A stretch of 64,000 nucleotides of DNA from contig JAIGNY010004119.1 in assembly GCA_020152595.1 (NCBI GenBank), forward strand, positions 576,001-640,000, in the 5' to 3' direction. Below the pieces are notes generated by a model. That model saw only the letters and a list, made by a program, of their open reading frames with translations. It did no database searches and was not told the DNA's origin. This stretch comes from Chiridota heheva. Lineage: Eukaryota > Echinodermata > Holothuroidea > Apodida > Chiridotidae. A program made the position numbers and the translations under genes. Below are positions 22,485 through 35,270 of this stretch, piece after piece (the first letter of the stretch is position 1; each line of letters opens with the position of its first letter).

Positions 22485-25400
22485 TGTGGGATGGCATGTG
22501 GGACAAAGTTTGAAATGGCATGTGGAACAAAGGCTGGATGGCATGTGGGACAAAGGTTGGGATGGCATGTGGGACAAAGGTTGGGATGGCATGTGGGACA
22601 AAGGTTAGGATGGCATGTGGAACAAATGTTGGGATGGCATGTGGGACAAAGGTTGGGATGGCATGTGGGACAAAGTTTGAAATGGCATGTGGAACAAAGG
22701 CTGGATGGCATGTGGGACAAAGGTTGGGATGGCATGTGGGACAAAGGTTGGGATGGCATGTGGGACAAAGGTTAGGATGGCATGTGGAACAAAGGCTGGA
22801 TGGCATGTGGGACAAAGGTTGGGATGGCATGTGGGACAAAGGTTAGGATGGCATGTGGAACATATAGGTTGGGATGGCATGTGGGACAAAGTTTGAAATG
22901 GCATGTGGAACAAAGGCTGGATGGCATGTGGGACAAAGGTTGGGATGGCATGTGGGACAAAGGTTGGGATGGCATGTGGGACAAAGGTTAGGATGGCATG
23001 TGGAACAAAGGCTGGATGGCATGTGGGACAAAGGTTGGGATGGCATGTGGGACAAAGGTTGGGATGGCATGTGGAACAAAGGCTGGATGGCATGTGGGAC
23101 AAAGGTTGGGATGGCATGTGGGACAAAGGTTGGGATGGCATGTGGGACAAAGGTTGGGATGGCATGTGGGACAAAGGTTGGGATGGCATGTGGGACAAAG
23201 GTTGGGATGGCATGTGGGACAAAGGTTGGGATGGCATGTGGGACAAAGGTTGGGATGGCATGTGGGACAAAGGTTAGGATGGCATGTGGAACAAAGGCTG
23301 GATGGCATGTGGAACAAAGGTTGGGATGGCATGTGGGACAAAGGTTGGGATGGCATGTGGGACAAAGGTTGGGATGGCATGTGGGACAAAGGTTGGGATG
23401 GCATGTGGGACAAAGGTTGGGATGGCATGTGGGACAAAGGTTGGGATGGCATGTGGGACAAAGGTTGGGATGGCATGTGGGACAAAGGTTAGGATGGCAT
23501 GTGGAACAAAGGCTGGATGGCATGTGGGACAAAGGTTGGGATGGCATGTGGGACAAAGGTTGGGATGGCATGTGGGACAAAGGTTGGGATGGCATGTGGG
23601 ACAAAGGTTAGGATGGCATGTGGAACAAAGGCTGGATGGCATGTGGGACAAAGGTTGGGATGGCATGTGGGACAAAGGTTGGGATGGCATGTGGGACAAA
23701 GGTTAGGATGGCATGTGGAACAAATGTTGGGATGGCATGTGGGACAAAGGTTGGGATGGCATGTGGGACAAAGTTTGAAATGGCATGTGGAACAAATGTT
23801 GGGATGGCATGTGGGACAAGGGTTGGGATGGCATGTGGGACAAAGTTTGAAATGGCATGTGGAACAAATGTTGGGATGGCATGTGGGACAAGGGTTGGGA
23901 TGGCATGTGGGACAAAGGTTGGGATGGCATGTGGGACAAAGTTTGAAATGGCATGTGGAACAAATGTTGGGATGGCATGTGGGACAAGGGTTGGGATGGC
24001 ATGTGGGACAAAGGTTGGGATGGCATGTGGGACAAAGTTTGAAATGGCATGTGGAACAAATGTTGGGATGGCATGTGGGACAAGGGTTGGGATGGCATGT
24101 GGGACAAAGGTTGGGATGGCATGTGGAACATATGTTGGGATGGCATGTGGAACAAAGGTTGGGATGGCATGTGGGACAAAGTTTGAAATGGCATGTGGAA
24201 CAAATGTTGGGATGGCATGTGGGACAAGGGTTGGGATGGCATGTGGGACAAAGTTTGAAATGGCATGTGGAACATATGTTGGGATGGCATGTGGGACAAG
24301 GGTTGGGATGGCATGTGGGACAAAGTTTGAAATGGCATGTGGAACAAATGTTGGGATGGCATGTGGGACAAGGGTTGGGATGGCATGTGGGACAAAGTTT
24401 GAAATGGCATGTGGAACAAATGTTGGGATGGCATGTGGGACAAGGGTTGGGATGGCATGTGGGACAAAGTTTGAAATGGCATGTGGAACAAATGTTGGGA
24501 TGGCATGTGGGACAAGGGTTGGGATGGCATGTGGGACAAAGTTTGAAATGGCATGTGGAACAAATGTTGGGATGGCATGTGGGACAAGGGTTGGGATGGC
24601 ATGTGGGACAAAGTTTGAAATGGCATGTGGAACAAATGTTGGGATGGCATGTGGGACAAGGGTTGGGATGGCATGTGGGACAAAGTTTGAAATGGCATGT
24701 GGAACAAATGTTGGGATGGCATGTGGGACAAGGGTTGGGATGGCATGTGGGACAAAGTTTGAAATGGCATGTGGAACATATGTTGGGATGGCATGTGGGA
24801 CAAGGGTTGGGATGGCATGTGGGACAAAGTTTGAAATGGCATGTGGAACAAATGTTGGGATGGCATGTGGGACAAGGGTTGGGATGGCATGTGGGACAAA
24901 GTTTGAAATGGCATGTGGAACAAATGTTGGGATGGCATGTGGGACAAGGGTTGGGATGGCATGTGGGACAAAGGTTGAAATGGCATGTGGGACAAGGGTT
25001 AGGATGGCATGTGGAACAAATGTTGGGATGGCATGTGGAACAAAGGTTGGGATGGCATGTGGGACAAAGTTTGAAATGGCATGTGGAACAAATGTTGGGA
25101 TGGCATGTGGGACAAGGGTTGGGATGGCATGTGGGACAAAGTTTGAAATGGCATGTGGAACAAATGTTGGGATGGCATGTGGGACAAAGGTTGGGATGGC
25201 ATGTGGAACAAAGGTTGGGATTGCATGTGGGACAAGGGTTAGGATGGCATGTGGAACAAATGTTGGGATGGCATGTGGAACAAAGGTTGGGATGGCATGT
25301 GGGACAAAGTTTGAAATGGCATGTGGAACAAATGTTGGGATGGCATGTGGAACAAAGGCTGGATGGCATGTGGGACAAAGGTTGGGATGGCATGTGGGAC

Positions 25401-26147
25401 AAAGTTTGGGATGGCATGTGGAACATATAGGTTGGGATGGCATGTGGGACAAAGGTTGGGATGGCATGTGGGACAAAGGTTGGATGGCATGTGGGACAAA
25501 GGTTGGGATGGCATGTGGAACAAATGTTGGGATGGCATGTGGAACAAAGGTTGGGATGGCATGTGGGACAAAGGTTGGGATGGCATGTGGAACAAATGTT
25601 GGGATGGCATGTGGAACAAAGGTTGGGATGGCATGTGGGACAAAGGTTGGATGGCATGTGGGACAAAGTTTGAAATGGCATGTGGAACAAAGGATGGGAT
25701 GGCATGTGGAACAAAGGTTGGGATGGCATGTGGGACAAAGGTTGGGATGGCATGTGGGACAAAGTTTGGATGGCATGTGGGACAAAGGTTGGATGGCATG
25801 TGGGACAAAGGTTGGGATGGCATGTGGAACAAATGTTGGGATGGCATGTGGAACAAAGGTTGGGATGGCATGTGGGACAAAGGTTGGATGGCATGTGGGA
25901 CAAAGTTTGAAATGGCATGTGGAACAAAGGATGGGATGGCATGTGGAACAAATGTTGGGATGGCATGTGGGACAAAGGTTGGGATGGCATGTGGGACAAA
26001 GTTTGGGATGGCATGTGGAACATATAGGTTGGGATGGCATGTGGGACAAAGGTTGGGATGGCATGTGGGACAAAGGTTGGATGGCATGTGGGACAAAGGT
26101 TGGGATGGCATGTGGGACAAAGGTTGGGATGACATGTGGGACAGAGG
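22485..26147 (+). repeat. 24-bp minisatellite array, ~3.7 kb, with a 72-bp higher-order block
   Basis: The unit is 'gatggcatgtgggacaaagg' plus 'ttgg' (24 bp) on +. Since 24 is 8 codons and the unit has no stop, all six frames stay open for hundreds of codons (GMACGTKV-type, WHVGQRLG-type; CPTCHPNL-type on -). From 24181 to 24973 the variant 'gtttgaaatggcatgtgg' recurs every 72 bp for eleven intervals, a three-unit higher-order repeat. Earlier spacings of 96 bp (23845, 23941, 24037) show four-unit forms. It is intronic, between exons 10 and 11. The same 24-mer family forms arrays near 37170-37700 and 61850-63530. Confidence 0.96.
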
Positions 26148-27701
26148 TACTGTTGAAAGGTGCATTGTCAGTGGTGAGGGTTTTGTATCATTTGTCTAGT
26201 TTGTAGTACATTAAGCAACATTGTCTCACATAATTTTGCTTCAATGTACTTGCTATACACTTGCACATTTTTCATACTACTTTACACACATTTTCTTAAA
26301 TTGTAAGCTAGATCACAATCTAGAATGCAGGCCTGAGAATGTGTTGAGGTTAGGGATGGTATGGGTTTGAGTAAGGGCTGAATTATATATTGAAAACTAA
26401 CAGGAATTGTTTTGTTTTCACTTTCAAAAATGGCTTAAGATAAATAGAGGGTAGTTTGGTAAGTAAATTACTGAAAAAAATAATTGCATCACGCCACAAG
26501 GATGCTTTGCGATATTGTAATTTTCCATTGACATAGTCATGCAGAGACTCTTCTCTTGTGATTCAATGGATAGAACTAAAAAGAGGTCTTTCAGTCATAA
26601 GTTTTCTGAGTTATTGGATGAGGAAATAACCTTTAGTTTTGTTTTTGTCTTAAAATATCTGGGACAACTCCAAAATATTTTGAGGCTTGTAAGTAAAATG
26701 TTGTGAAAATCTAAAACAAAGGAAAAAGTAATTACCACCTTTAAACTCAGGTAAATGGAAATCAACTGCCTATACCCCCATTACTGCATATGAGTCCCTC
26801 ATTAAGCCTTTTCTCAATGTGAATTTTGAACTGTCGAACATGCTGCCCTTCCAGCAGTTCTAGTTCTTACTGTGACAGCAGAAATAATGAAAGGCATTAA
26901 GAATTTTTGGCCCTTAGACCCCTTTAACCCAACACCCCCGATTTTTTTAAAATCAGGGGTAATCCATACCATTCAACCCAAGAGACTCTTCACAATTCAT
27001 TGACTAGCATCCAGGTATTGTTACACCATACACAACACAGGGGTAATGTACACCTAGGCTGACAACATCTTAATAGTCTATTCACAGTTCACTTGTTAGC
27101 AACCAGCTACTGTTACACTCTACACAATAGGTCATTCATCCTGGGCTCAAGACACATATTAGTCCTTGGCGGAGCCTAAATAAAAGTATACATTATATGC
27201 TTGAGAGAACTTTGTGCCAAACCCATGAATGATTGATGGACCATTCCTCATAAGGATGGTTATTTCATCATGGACACGTCTGTTCAGGCTGCTTCATTAT
27301 ATTCTTGTTATATGGTTGAAACCAACGAAGAAAAAAACCCTCTCCAAATCTTAAACTAGGTTGCTTTTAAAAGATCGTCACTTCTCCTGGGTCTTTTTCA
27401 GATCTTGTAAAATCTATCAGGTTTAGCAATCAACATCAGATGATGTGGAATCACACGCATTTTGTAAGATTTCTGACATAAGAATTAGCTTCAATTTGTT
27501 CAGATAAATGGGCCTACCAGGTCCTGACGGTGAGGTCTCTATCCCACAAAAACAATTTTGAGGTGGTATGCAAGTATTAGGGTTCTATATAGGCACCTCT
27601 ATGTCATATTCCTATAATCATTTACTCTCTCTTTCATGAAGAAATTCTCATTTTTCTACATACCAATTGCAAAAATCTGAAATATTGTTTTCTCTTCTTA
27701 G
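26148..27701. other. Intronic sequence after the minisatellite, little recognised
   Basis: It contains a short fragment of the dispersed repeat seen at 95-330 (near 27225-27260). Otherwise I see no exon, RNA gene or mobile-element coding sequence. Confidence 0.4.
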
Positions 27702-27863
27702 CTTTATGTGGACCTGGCACTTGGTCACCTACTGGTCAAGCCCCATGCCAGGATTGTACTCGCCGCTACTACCAGCCAGCAACCGGTCAAAAAAGTTGTA
27801 TCAAATGCTCAGAGATCTTCACAACGGAAGGGAAGGGAGCCATCAGTGAAGGGGAATGCAATG
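27702..27863 (+). CDS. Exon 11: GCC2/GCC3 cysteine module 2
   Basis: Acceptor 'tctcttcttag', donor 'GCAATG|gtaggt'; 162 bp, the same length as exon 10, phase 1 to 1. It reads LCGPGTWSPTGQAPCQDCTR, RYYQPATGQKSCIKCSEIFT and then GECN. It has the same CxxGTxxxxGxxPCxxCxxxxYxxxxGxxxCxxC spacing as exon 10; equal length and phase suggest a tandem exon duplication. Confidence 0.92.
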
Positions 27864-27954
27864 GTAGGTCATTTGGTTTTCATCATCATTTTTGTCTGTA
27901 TTTTCAGAAATAACAAAAACTAGACTATGTATTGTTGTGCAAATAATCATCTTT

Positions 27955-28545
27955 TTAAAGCATTAGTTCAGTGGTCCAGCAAGTTTATCTTATATGATAG
28001 AGAACTTTAAAAGAGATAGAGAACTTTAAAAGAAAGACAATAGTGAGAAAACCATTCAAAAATCTTATTTCATTAAGGAAATATTCAAGTTTAAAACTCT
28101 GTCTTACCTTTGGTGTAGTAAGTCTACTATGGAAGGTTGGCGTCAATATCCTCACATTCTCAACAGTTGTTAATTTTAAAGAAAATGTATTAAACTTTTT
28201 TCCTATTTCAATTTTTTCCCTCAAACTTCATTCAGGTGGTCAATTATGATTTTTGTCAAAAGATTCTGTTTTGCTACAGTCCTGACATATTTAATGGTTT
28301 TTAAGCCAAAAAATCAAAAGGACAAACTATGATAGAATACATACAGATTTTGAGGAATCTGAGGCAGTGACATTACAACCAGTCTTATTTCAGTCGTTTC
28401 TATACAAATGATGCCAAACTTATAACTTAAATATCTCCTTAATGAAATAAGATTTTTCTATGCTTTTTCACTATTTTATTTCTTTTGAAGTTTTCTTTCA
28501 TATAAGATGGACTTGCTTGACCCCTGAGCTTAATCTTTAAGCAAT
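27955..28545. mobile_element. MITE with ~110-bp inverted ends ('ggattagtt' family)
   Basis: The left end 'cattagttcagtggtccagc' to 'atttcattaaggaaatattc' (27961-28087) is mirrored at 28430-28540 by 'atctccttaatgaaataaga', 'ttcatataagatggacttgc', 'ttgacccctgagcttaatc'. It has no coding sequence. It is the most complete copy of this family in the window. Confidence 0.75.
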
Positions 28546-28822
28546 TTAATCATTTTTGTTTATTTGTCATTATATTTGAATATATCAAATACTTATATAC
28601 AGTTGTGTGTATGAGAAGAAACATCTATGTAAAATTATAAACAGAATTTAGCTTTGGGGCTTGAATAAACTTGGGTTTTTCCATTTAGGAAAACATGCTT
28701 TAATAATTATTTTAAACGTTTTTCAGATATTTTTTTAGTTATTTGTTTTAAATTTTCACATCAGTTTATACGGTGGGGTAAATCTGCCTTGGAGGTTAAG
28801 GATACGAGATTTTGTGGTACTG

Positions 28823-29245
28823 GATAGTGATGTACTACTGGAAAGCAATAGAATATTAGATAGTAATAGAAAACTGTATAGACTACTAGATAGAAATAGA
28901 CTACTGGATAGTCATAGACCACTGGATAGGAACAGAAGACTGGATAGAAATAGAATACTAAATACTAATTAGAATACTGATAATAATAGAATAGTGGACA
29001 TTAATAGAATACTGGATAATAATATACTACTGGATAGTAATATAATACTGGATAGTGACTGGACATTAATAGAATATTGGATAGTAGTAGAATACTGGAT
29101 AATAATAGAATACTGGATAATGATAGAATAGTGAACTTGAATAGATACTGAATAGTAATAGAATAATGGAGAGTAATAGAATAGTAAGTAATAGAATATT
29201 AGATAGTAACAGATTATGGGATAGTAATAGAATACTGGGTAGCTG
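28823..29245 (+). repeat. Degenerate 18-bp minisatellite
   Basis: Loose copies of 'actggatagtaatagaat' (about 18 bp) fill the stretch with many substitutions and gaps. It is intronic, before exon 12. Confidence 0.88.
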
Positions 29246-29543
29246 TATAAGGATTATTAGTATTTGATAACACCCTACAAATCTTTTTGATATGAAAGGA
29301 GTCATAAATTGATGAATTTGAATCAATAATTTAGAGAATTGATAGAATTATATCAAGATCTTTTTCATGTTGTCATATCCTAAATTTCATATATATTAAG
29401 ACTTCTTGGAACTTTGATGAGTTGAAACTCAAAAATCAAATAAACCATTTTGAATTATTAATATTTGTAAATTTCCTGAGTATACATAAATAAGACTAAC
29501 TATTACTTATTTTTATACTTTTGTCACTATTTCTATCCTACAG

Positions 29544-29756
29544 TTGAGATCAGATGTGATGACAACTTTTGCATAAACGGAGCCACCTGTATCCCAGCCA
29601 GCATTGGTATTCCATTATGCTTGTGTCCTGCTGGATTCACAGGAGAAAGCTGTGAGATAGACATTGATGACTGTGTTGAGGACGCTTGTCTTAATGGAGG
29701 GGGTTGTGTCGATGCTGTGAATGGTTTTACTTGCACTTGTGCTCCAGGTTTCACAG
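29544..29756 (+). CDS. Exon 12: EGF-like repeats 1 and 2 (2 continues)
   Basis: Acceptor 'atcctacag', donor 'TTCACAG|gtagac'; 213 bp, phase 1 to 1. EGF 1 reads CDDNFCINGATC then CLCPAGFTGESCE. EGF 2 opens DIDDCVEDACLNGGGC and CTCAPGFTG, and its last cysteine is in the next exon. The D-I-D-D-C start and later hydroxylation-type spacing suit calcium binding for EGF 2. This exon begins the long EGF block. Confidence 0.93.
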
Positions 29757-30257
29757 GTAGACATGCTTTCTCCTCCTTGAGGAATGGGCTACTTTTTCAC
29801 TGTTTTTGTCACATCACATTAAGGAGTTTTTTTCCCTAATCTGAACTATAAAATGTTTAACACTTGGTGGGAGGACATTTTCCAGGGTTGGACCACTTTG
29901 GGGGAATGAACTTACAGTTGAAATCACATGAACAGAAAACCAATCCACATATTTTTAAAACTCATCTTTCAAAGTTTATTTCAATGATTAGTTCCCTCTG
30001 GTTATTAGAAGTATCTTACAGGATATTTTTTTCTTCAGTTATTGTGCGAGTCCATTGTAAAGCGTTTTTGAATATGATGGTATACATAAATTGCTACATA
30101 AATGAATAAAACTCTATATGTAAAGCTTTATGCTTCTGTGATTGGGAATAGTTCAACAAAATGTTGTTCTCTTCACAAGGAGAACATAGGAGGCATTTAT
30201 GTTGGAATGAATGGTATCGCAAACATTCTAGGTAAGGTCATTTAGTCCACTTTTGAC
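29757..30257. other. Intronic sequence before the 402-bp MITE, nothing recognised
   Basis: AT-rich, without exon features. Confidence 0.4.
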
Positions 30258-30659
30258 CATGATAATCCAAGAGGCCTATTACTTTCCAACCCTAAGTCTC
30301 GATTGGCAAATGGAACAAGTCGGGAGATCATATTTCAAACCCCTGTCTCCACTAAGTCTTACTCTCTTAGACTCTTTGGTTAACAACAATGCTTGATTGA
30401 CCACAGTGATTGTAAGCAAACTAAATTGCTGGCTATACACAGCTACACAGTCCTTTTAGTGAATTGTGTTTTGGAGATCTTATTTTCTGGGCCCTGCCAA
30501 CCATTTGATTCACTAATAGTTTTCTCCAATTAGTGTCTTGAGGACTTCAAGAGAAATAATAAAAAGTACTTATGTAGGATGATAATTGGTAGATAAATTG
30601 TGGTTGCTGCGCTAATAGGTTTCTGGACAAGTTTTTAATAGGCTTCTTGGATCATCATG
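30258..30659 (-). mobile_element. 402-bp MITE, copy A
   Basis: Inverted ends of 24 bp start 'catgataatccaagaggcct' on the left (30258-30281) and are matched by 30636-30659 with two mismatches. The interior corresponds in reverse orientation to the copy at 50272-50673, which has exactly the same length. It is non-coding. Confidence 0.88.
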
Positions 30660-30820
30660 GACCACTTAACTAGGCATATGAAAAGCTATGTTGAATGCTA
30701 TCTAATAAAGATAATCATTCTATTGTTTCATCAAAAGAATTAAAATGTTTCGACAGTTTTGTAATTTGGATATGTTGTTTAGCTCAAAATTAGTTACATA
30801 TATTCTCTGTATGTTTTTAG

Positions 30821-31065
30821 GTCCAGCGTGTGAATCTGTCGTTATAGATTTATGTGTTCAATCCCCTTGCAACAACAATGGTACTTGTATTCCCGATGGG
30901 AACAGTTTTTTCTGCGATTGTATGAATGGATTTGAAGGCGATCTCTGTGAGGTGGATGTCGATGGATGTGCTGAAATGCCATGCCAGAATGACGGGACAT
31001 GCTTCAATCTTCTAGATGGATATTCATGTACATGTCAGCATGGGTTCACCGGAGACCAGTGTGAG
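30821..31065 (+). CDS. Exon 13: end of EGF 2, EGF 3, EGF 4
   Basis: Acceptor 'atgtttttag', donor 'TGTGAG|gtaaca'; 245 bp, phase 1 to 0. It supplies PACE to finish EGF 2, then LCVQSPCNNNGTC, CDCMNGFEGDLCE (EGF 3) and VDVDGCAEMPCQNDGTC, CTCQHGFTGDQCE (EGF 4). The phase switches to 0 exactly at a domain border, between CE and the next VDINEC. Confidence 0.93.
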
Positions 31066-32235
31066 GTAACAGTTCAAACAAACTGATTGTCCCATTTGCT
31101 TTGTTTTATATCTGAAGCCATAGGCAGGATTTGGGGTGCAGGGAAGCATTTGCCCCCCCTTCCCTCTTCCCCACACTTTGTTCCATATTTATATATTTTG
31201 TACGGTGTTTGTTTTTGTATTTTAGGGTGATTTTATGATTTTGGGGCCCCACGCTTTCAGTGGGTAAATCTCACTTATGTCTGAAATGGTGTTGTAAGTC
31301 CTAAATATTTTGCTTTTGTGAAAGAATACCAAATTGTGAGGAGTAGTATGTAAGATTTCATGGAAAGCTTACTTGGAGTAATAACATTAAACCCTTAAAG
31401 ACTTAGAGCCGCCATGTAATATTGTTAAACTTTTTTATAGATGATTTTTTGTATACCTTCTATTCAATGCCTATCATATCATTATAAGTATGCATTGAAT
31501 GATAGCTAAGACTCTGGTCTGCATATTAATGTGACCAATTTTCACTGCATTATTCAAATATATGCAAAGTACCTAATTAAATTTGTAAGGTCAGTGTTCA
31601 GAACTGCTCATCTTTGTGCTTTTGTACTTTCTTGTGGGAAATATCACACACACACACACACAGAACTGAAACTAAGAAATAGTCAGAATTGTACATGACT
31701 TGTCCTTCTCCTTAAAAATTTGTTCCAGCAAATCATAGCCACAAACTTAATGATGTAGCAAATAATGAGACCACTATCTTAATTAAAATAACCACTCAAC
31801 CACACAATAAGGACTTCATCCATTGCTAATTTGATACTCAACACTAACTTTCCACAACAACCTAAGACCAAATGGAGAACTAGTACAATAGAGCCATTGA
31901 TAAGGAAAATTTGATCTTAATTGCTTGTGGTTTTCAGAATAAAGAAAATAAAGAGGAAAAGTCCGACCCGCCCTGCTTATATAAATAAGATCGGGTCTGA
32001 CTGTTTGAAATTTTAAGGAGCACAACAACTAACGTAGTGGTTTTTTGACAGGTAAAAATCATGGCTCTAAAGTTTTTTAATAATATAGCATGGGAGCATA
32101 ATTATTTGCTGTAATGAGGACTTTTTGGTATGAGATCATATTATAATTAACAGTACTCTTTGTTGAATTTAAAGGAGCATGACACCCATTAGTGAGGATG
32201 TCTTATTCAGTTGGTGAAGTTTTGGTAGTTTTCTG
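31066..32235. other. Intron between exons 13 and 14
   Basis: It has a short (CA)n run at about 31648-31662. I recognise no coding or RNA feature. Confidence 0.4.
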
Positions 32236-32375
32236 TGTGGGTCAAAGAATTTCTCTCATTCTCTCCCTGTTTCCGCTCCTTCCTACCTCTAGAATGATCT
32301 GACCTCTCAGGCACAATTTGACTTTCGTTGTCGTGGTGCCATTAAGCCCTCATCAAACAAACATACAAACAAAAA
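32236..32375 (+). mobile_element. 3' terminus of the RNase H-type non-LTR family
   Basis: 'ctacctctagaatgatctga' and 'cctctcaggcacaatttgac' followed by 'gtgccattaagccctcatc' and '(aaac)n' are the exact 3' signature of this family. Only about 140 bp are present, ending 90 bp before exon 14. Confidence 0.8.
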
Positions 32376-32467
32376 CTTTGTTGAATATTTATGAGTCTCT
32401 AGAAAATTGTGTCCTTACTTTTCGGTTTAGTGCCCCTTTAAGCCATTTTGTATCCCATTCCTTGCAG

Positions 32468-32672
32468 GTGGATATAAATGAATGTCAGTCCCAGCCCTGC
32501 TTCAATGGCGCCATCTGTGTTAACCTTCTTGATGCATTCCAGTGTTTCTGCACCGACGGTTACACAGGATTCTTTTGTGATGTCAAACATCACATTTGTG
32601 GTAATAACCCTTGCGTCAATGGTGGTACCTGTGTGGACTTGGATGATGCTCTCCAGTGTGTCTGCCCACAAG
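32468..32672 (+). CDS. Exon 14: EGF 5 and first part of EGF 6
   Basis: Acceptor 'ttccttgcag', donor 'CACAAG|gtaaag'; 205 bp, phase 0 to 1. EGF 5 is VDINECQSQPCFNGAIC, CFCTDGYTGFFCD, a calcium-binding type (D-I-N-E-C). EGF 6 starts ICGNNPCVNGGTC, CVCPQG and finishes in exon 15. Confidence 0.93.
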
Positions 32673-33304
32673 GTAAAGAATATACCATTACATAGCATTT
32701 ATAGGGTGTTTAGAGCTAGGAGACATAACGTCTGACATATTCCTTATTCCATTTGATAGAGAATTGATAAAGAAGCTAACTACCAAAAACAGCAAATTAA
32801 AAGCTTATTCCTATCCTAAGTTATCCATGTTTAAAGTCAACACATGGAGGCTGCCATTTTGTCAATTCCCGACACATTCCAGTTTCTACCTAATGAACTC
32901 TGCTAGCCACACTGCAGTAAAAAGAGCATATTATGTAGTATTCAGTGGCCAAATATTTTGACTGGTTGTTATTGCAGTTTTACAGCAAAAGTGGCATTAA
33001 TTTCGTGATTAAAAGTTGATGACCCTTTTCAGTCATTTCCTTTTGTATTTGAACCATAATTTGTATTGAAATGTGCTAAAATGTTGACATTTTTAATAAA
33101 AGACAATAATAAGCTTTGTCACCAATTCCTACTAAAAATGAAAACCTTGCTATAGTGTAAAGTCTCTGCAGACTAGTCTTGTTCTAAATACTGTTTCAGT
33201 TGTAAAGCTTGGGTTGTACTTTCTGCACAGAGGGCATGGACGGAAGGAGCTTATTTTTCCACTGTCTGAAGTTGTTTATTTGATCAGTTGTTGAACTTAG
33301 TTAA

Positions 33305-33530
33305 GGTGCTGGACATAGACTTTAAACCCTTGACATAGACTTACAACCTTGGACATATACTTAATACCATGAGCATATACTGAAAATCCTGGACATATAC
33401 GTAATACCCTGGACATATACTTAACACCCTGGACATATGCTTAAACCCCAGGACATATATACTTAAAAGCCTGGACATATACTGTAACCCCTGGATACAT
33501 ACTTAAAACCCTAGACATATACTTAAACTA
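33305..33530 (+). repeat. Degenerate ~20-bp minisatellite
   Basis: About eleven loose copies of 'ccctggacatatacttaaaa' in the intron between exons 14 and 15. Confidence 0.88.
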
Positions 33531-34117
33531 ATATGAAAATTTAAAGCAAAGCAACCTCAGAATTCTGTTTTGTTACCAAAATTCAGCATTTTCTTTGGAA
33601 GCTGCCATATTTGCTTGAAATTAGATGACATCATTTGTGTCATTGTCATCATTTTGTGAAATCTTTTCCCCAAAAGTTCCAGGTACTGTGCTTTTGTTTT
33701 CTCTTTTGCATACATGTAAAATCTTTTGCATGATTTAAATTGTTAGTAATCATAATCAACTCAAAACACATGGAGCAAAACTATTAGAAATGAAAAATAA
33801 CAATGATTGAATACAAATGGGCCGGGCAAGCAATGTCATCATAGAATTGATTCTAAAACGAATTTGCCAAAATGCCCCCTATCCCCCACCTCTACTCTTT
33901 TAACGGGAACAGACCCATTTTCTAGTACATTACGTGTATGACAAGCTAAAAAATAGCCCAATTGCATGATACAGAAGCTAGATTTTTAGGTGTTGTTTTT
34001 AAAGGGTTGCTTTACTTAATTTTATTTCGTATCATATATTTATTGAATAAATTCTCCCAAATTATTTTTGTGCTACCAAAAAACAAAATAAATTGTTTTC
34101 ATCATTTTGGATTACAG

Positions 34118-34378
34118 GATATGCGGGGTATCATTGTGAACGCGAAGCCACACCATGTGATGGTGATCCATGTCAAAATGACGGTATGTGCTTTCTGGTA
34201 CAAACAACATATGGAACAGTTTTGACTGAAGATTACCAATGCTCATGCCAAGCAGGGTTCACAGGCATGCACTGTGAAACTGACATCAATGAATGTATTT
34301 CACAGCCCTGTTCCAATGGAGGGACGTGTGAGGATGAGCAAAATGGATACACGTGTCACTGTCCAGAGATTTTCAGCG
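34118..34378 (+). CDS. Exon 15: end of EGF 6, EGF 7, most of EGF 8
   Basis: Acceptor 'ggattacag', donor 'TTCAGCG|gtactt'; 261 bp, phase 1 to 1. YAGYHCE ends EGF 6. EGF 7 is long: CDGDPCQNDGMCFLVQTTYG, then CSCQAGFTGMHCE, with an extended loop between cysteines 3 and 4. EGF 8 is TDINECISQPCSNGGTC, CHCPEIFSG, completed in exon 16. Confidence 0.93.
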
Positions 34379-34545
34379 GTACTTGATTTGTAGTTTTCAT
34401 TTTTATCATTATAAATTGATAGTTTTTTAAAGTTTTTTTGATGATGGTTAGTCCCTGGGGACTTACGAGATGGTTGGAGAAAAGGTATATATGCGTTGAG
34501 TGCGATTGTGGCAAAGCATTATATAAAAGTGAATATTATTATTAT

Positions 34546-34692
<147 letters not shown>

Positions 34693-35024
34693 ATATTGTA
34701 TGATTACAATAACGATTATATTTAACATAATATATAACATAAAACTTGTGCTGTTGAGGTGGCTTGGAGAGGTCGGAATGGAGGTATTTTGGTGGTGCCT
34801 TAAGATCCACAAAGAGTGAAGAGGATTGATTGAGTCCTGTTTGACCCTATGGCAGAGTATCCTTTTTCAGCTTAGAGGGCAGTTTGTAGGGTGCAGGGAA
34901 CATGAGTTGGGTCATATCAACTTTTAAGAATGGCACCTGTTGCTTCCTTGCCTGGAAATCAACATTAGAGGACAGTTCCAAGGGGGCTTGGGTTGTGCCA
35001 CGCATTGTGGGGATGTTGATTTGT

Positions 35025-35270
35025 TGTTGATTAACCAACTGGGTAGCTCAACTGGTAGAGCACTTGCTTTTTAACCGGTAGGTCGTGGGTTAATATCCCA
35101 GCCGAGTGAGACCAAAGACTTTAAAAATGGGACCTGTTGCCCTCTCGCTTGATGCTCAGCAGACACTGAGGGAACAGGGAAGTGCTAAGGAAATGGAGCA
35201 GGGTAATAATATTTGATCAGTTTAACGACTGCTGTGCTGGCTGATTGCTGCAGTCTGCACAGAATGGAAC
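35025..35270 (+). mobile_element. tRNA(Lys)-like SINE
   Basis: It starts 'ctgggtagctcaactggtag' and continues with 'tcgtgggttaatatcccag', good A-box and B-box positions for a tRNA-derived RNA polymerase III promoter. The anticodon-loop region is 'gctttttaacc'. The body follows to about 35270. The acceptor stem does not pair, so it is a SINE head rather than a tRNA. Confidence 0.68.

Noticed and set aside
22470..26206. Cysteine-rich proteins (CPTCHPNL)n and (GMACGTKV)n of up to 860 residues
   Set aside because: The 24-bp period and stop-free unit keep all six frames open; equal openness in all frames means no coding signal.
35035..35105. tRNA(Lys) gene
   Set aside because: Promoter boxes are good but the acceptor stem does not pair and a SINE body follows.
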